64,000 bases of DNA from an uncultured Prochlorococcus sp. (lineage in GTDB: Bacteria > Cyanobacteriota > Cyanobacteriia > PCC-6307 > Cyanobiaceae), in the NCBI GenBank assembly GCA_902627325.1, contig CACOIM010000003.1, forward strand, positions 1 to 64,000, in the 5' to 3' direction. A program made the translations under genes and the position numbers. How positions within the stretch are numbered: the stretch's first letter is position 1; each line of letters opens with the position of its first letter. A model generated the notes under the pieces. The model did no database searches. It was not told the origin of the DNA and worked only from the letters and a program-made list of their open reading frames with translations. Shown here piece by piece: positions 63,007-64,000 of the stretch.

Positions 63007-64000
63007 TTGAAAGATTTAACTGATTTAAAGACTTTTATAATTGATTCAAAAAATCCTAATGAAATAGATGATGCTATTTCATTAGAAATAAAAAATGATA
63101 AAAAATATATTTGGATACACGTAAGTTATCCCTGTAAACTATTTGAATTTGATTCAGAGATAGATATTAATGCTAAGAAGATATCCTCAAGTTTATATCT
63201 CATAGATAAATCTATATCAATGCTTCCTAAAGATATAATTAAACAATCTAATTTAAAGAAAAATAAAGTATCTGAAACTTTGAGTGCATGCATAGAGCTA
63301 AATGAAAATGGTTCTATAAAAAAATATGAAATATTAGAGACACTTATTAAGCCAAACTATGAATTTACATATGAAGATACTAATGAAATTTTAGATTTAG
63401 AACCTAAAGAAGAATATGAATTAATATTATTAAACAAGCTACTAAAGAAAAGCTTTAATTATAGAAAAAAGAGAGGTGCCATAACATTTAATAATAACTA
63501 TTCTAAGATTTTATATAATAACGAATCAATTTCATTTGAAACAATTGAAATAACTCAAGCTCATAAGTTAGTATCTGAAGCAATGATATTAATGGGAAAT
63601 ATAACAGGTGACTATCTTAAAAAAAATAATATACCAGCCCCTTTTAGATCACAAAAGATAAATTGTGATTCAAAAAATATATTAGAAAGAAATATTAATA
63701 GTCCGGTTAAATATATTATTCTTAAACAATTTATAGGAAAAAGTAATGTTTCTTCAAAACCGGATATTCACGAAACCTTAGGACTAGAATCTTATGTTCA
63801 ATCGACATCTCCTCTAAGAAGATATCTTGATTTATTAGTTCAAAGGCAACTACATTTATTTATTAATAATAGAGATTTTCTAAGTGAGGAAACTATAAAT
63901 AAAGAAATAGAGTTAAGTAGAATTAAACAAAAAGAAAATAATAATATAGTTAAGGAAAATAAACTTTTTTATCTAAAATTATATTTTGGTAATAAAAAAA
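63007..64000 (+). CDS. RNase II/RNB family exoribonuclease (3' truncated by window edge)
   Basis: Frame open from TTG at 63007 to the window end; IDSKNPNEIDDAISLEI, YVQSTSPLRRYLDLLVQRQLH (RNB motifs). Confidence 0.9.
   Translation, partial: MKDLTDLKTFIIDSKNPNEIDDAISLEIKNDKKYIWIHVSYPCKLFEFDSEIDINAKKISSSLYLIDKSISMLPKDIIKQSNLKKNKVSETLSACIELNENGSIKKYEILETLIKPNYEFTYEDTNEILDLEPKEEYELILLNKLLKKSFNYRKKRGAITFNNNYSKILYNNESISFETIEITQAHKLVSEAMILMGNITGDYLKKNNIPAPFRSQKINCDSKNILERNINSPVKYIILKQFIGKSNVSSKPDIHETLGLESYVQSTSPLRRYLDLLVQRQLHLFINNRDFLSEETINKEIELSRIKQKENNNIVKENKLFYLKLYFGNKK

Overview
This AT-rich window has the gene content and compact layout of a marine picocyanobacterium, most likely a high-light Prochlorococcus (inferred from psaK, psb28, a Gun4-like protein, a C-terminally extended ferredoxin and the gene families; no database search was run). 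Most of it is densely packed housekeeping and photosynthesis genes: secDF, glnA, pyk, ilvA, dxs, psaK, htpG, dnaK/dnaJ, ribBA, argC, purN, pgi, leuS, dapF, coaD, uvrC, cobN, ilvE, metH, pheT, rpmG, rpsR. There is one tRNA-Ser(GGA). The clearest unexplained structure is the unusually long convergent intergenic region at about 59.13-60.0 kb, between an Ap4A phosphorylase-like gene and pheT. It carries four diverged copies of a 41-bp element built from AGWCT boxes at 12/12/11-bp phasing. The copies start at 59294, 59479, 59663 and 59951 (intervals 185, 184 and 288 bp), and the segments between them are otherwise different but may share an internal block. Other points worth checking are a HemG-type protoporphyrinogen oxidase, a pyruvate kinase with a degenerate C-terminal PEP-utilizer-like domain, a MnmH with an altered P-loop, a 19-bp repeat in the dnaK tail next to the dnaJ start, and a small membrane ORF missed by the ORF track.
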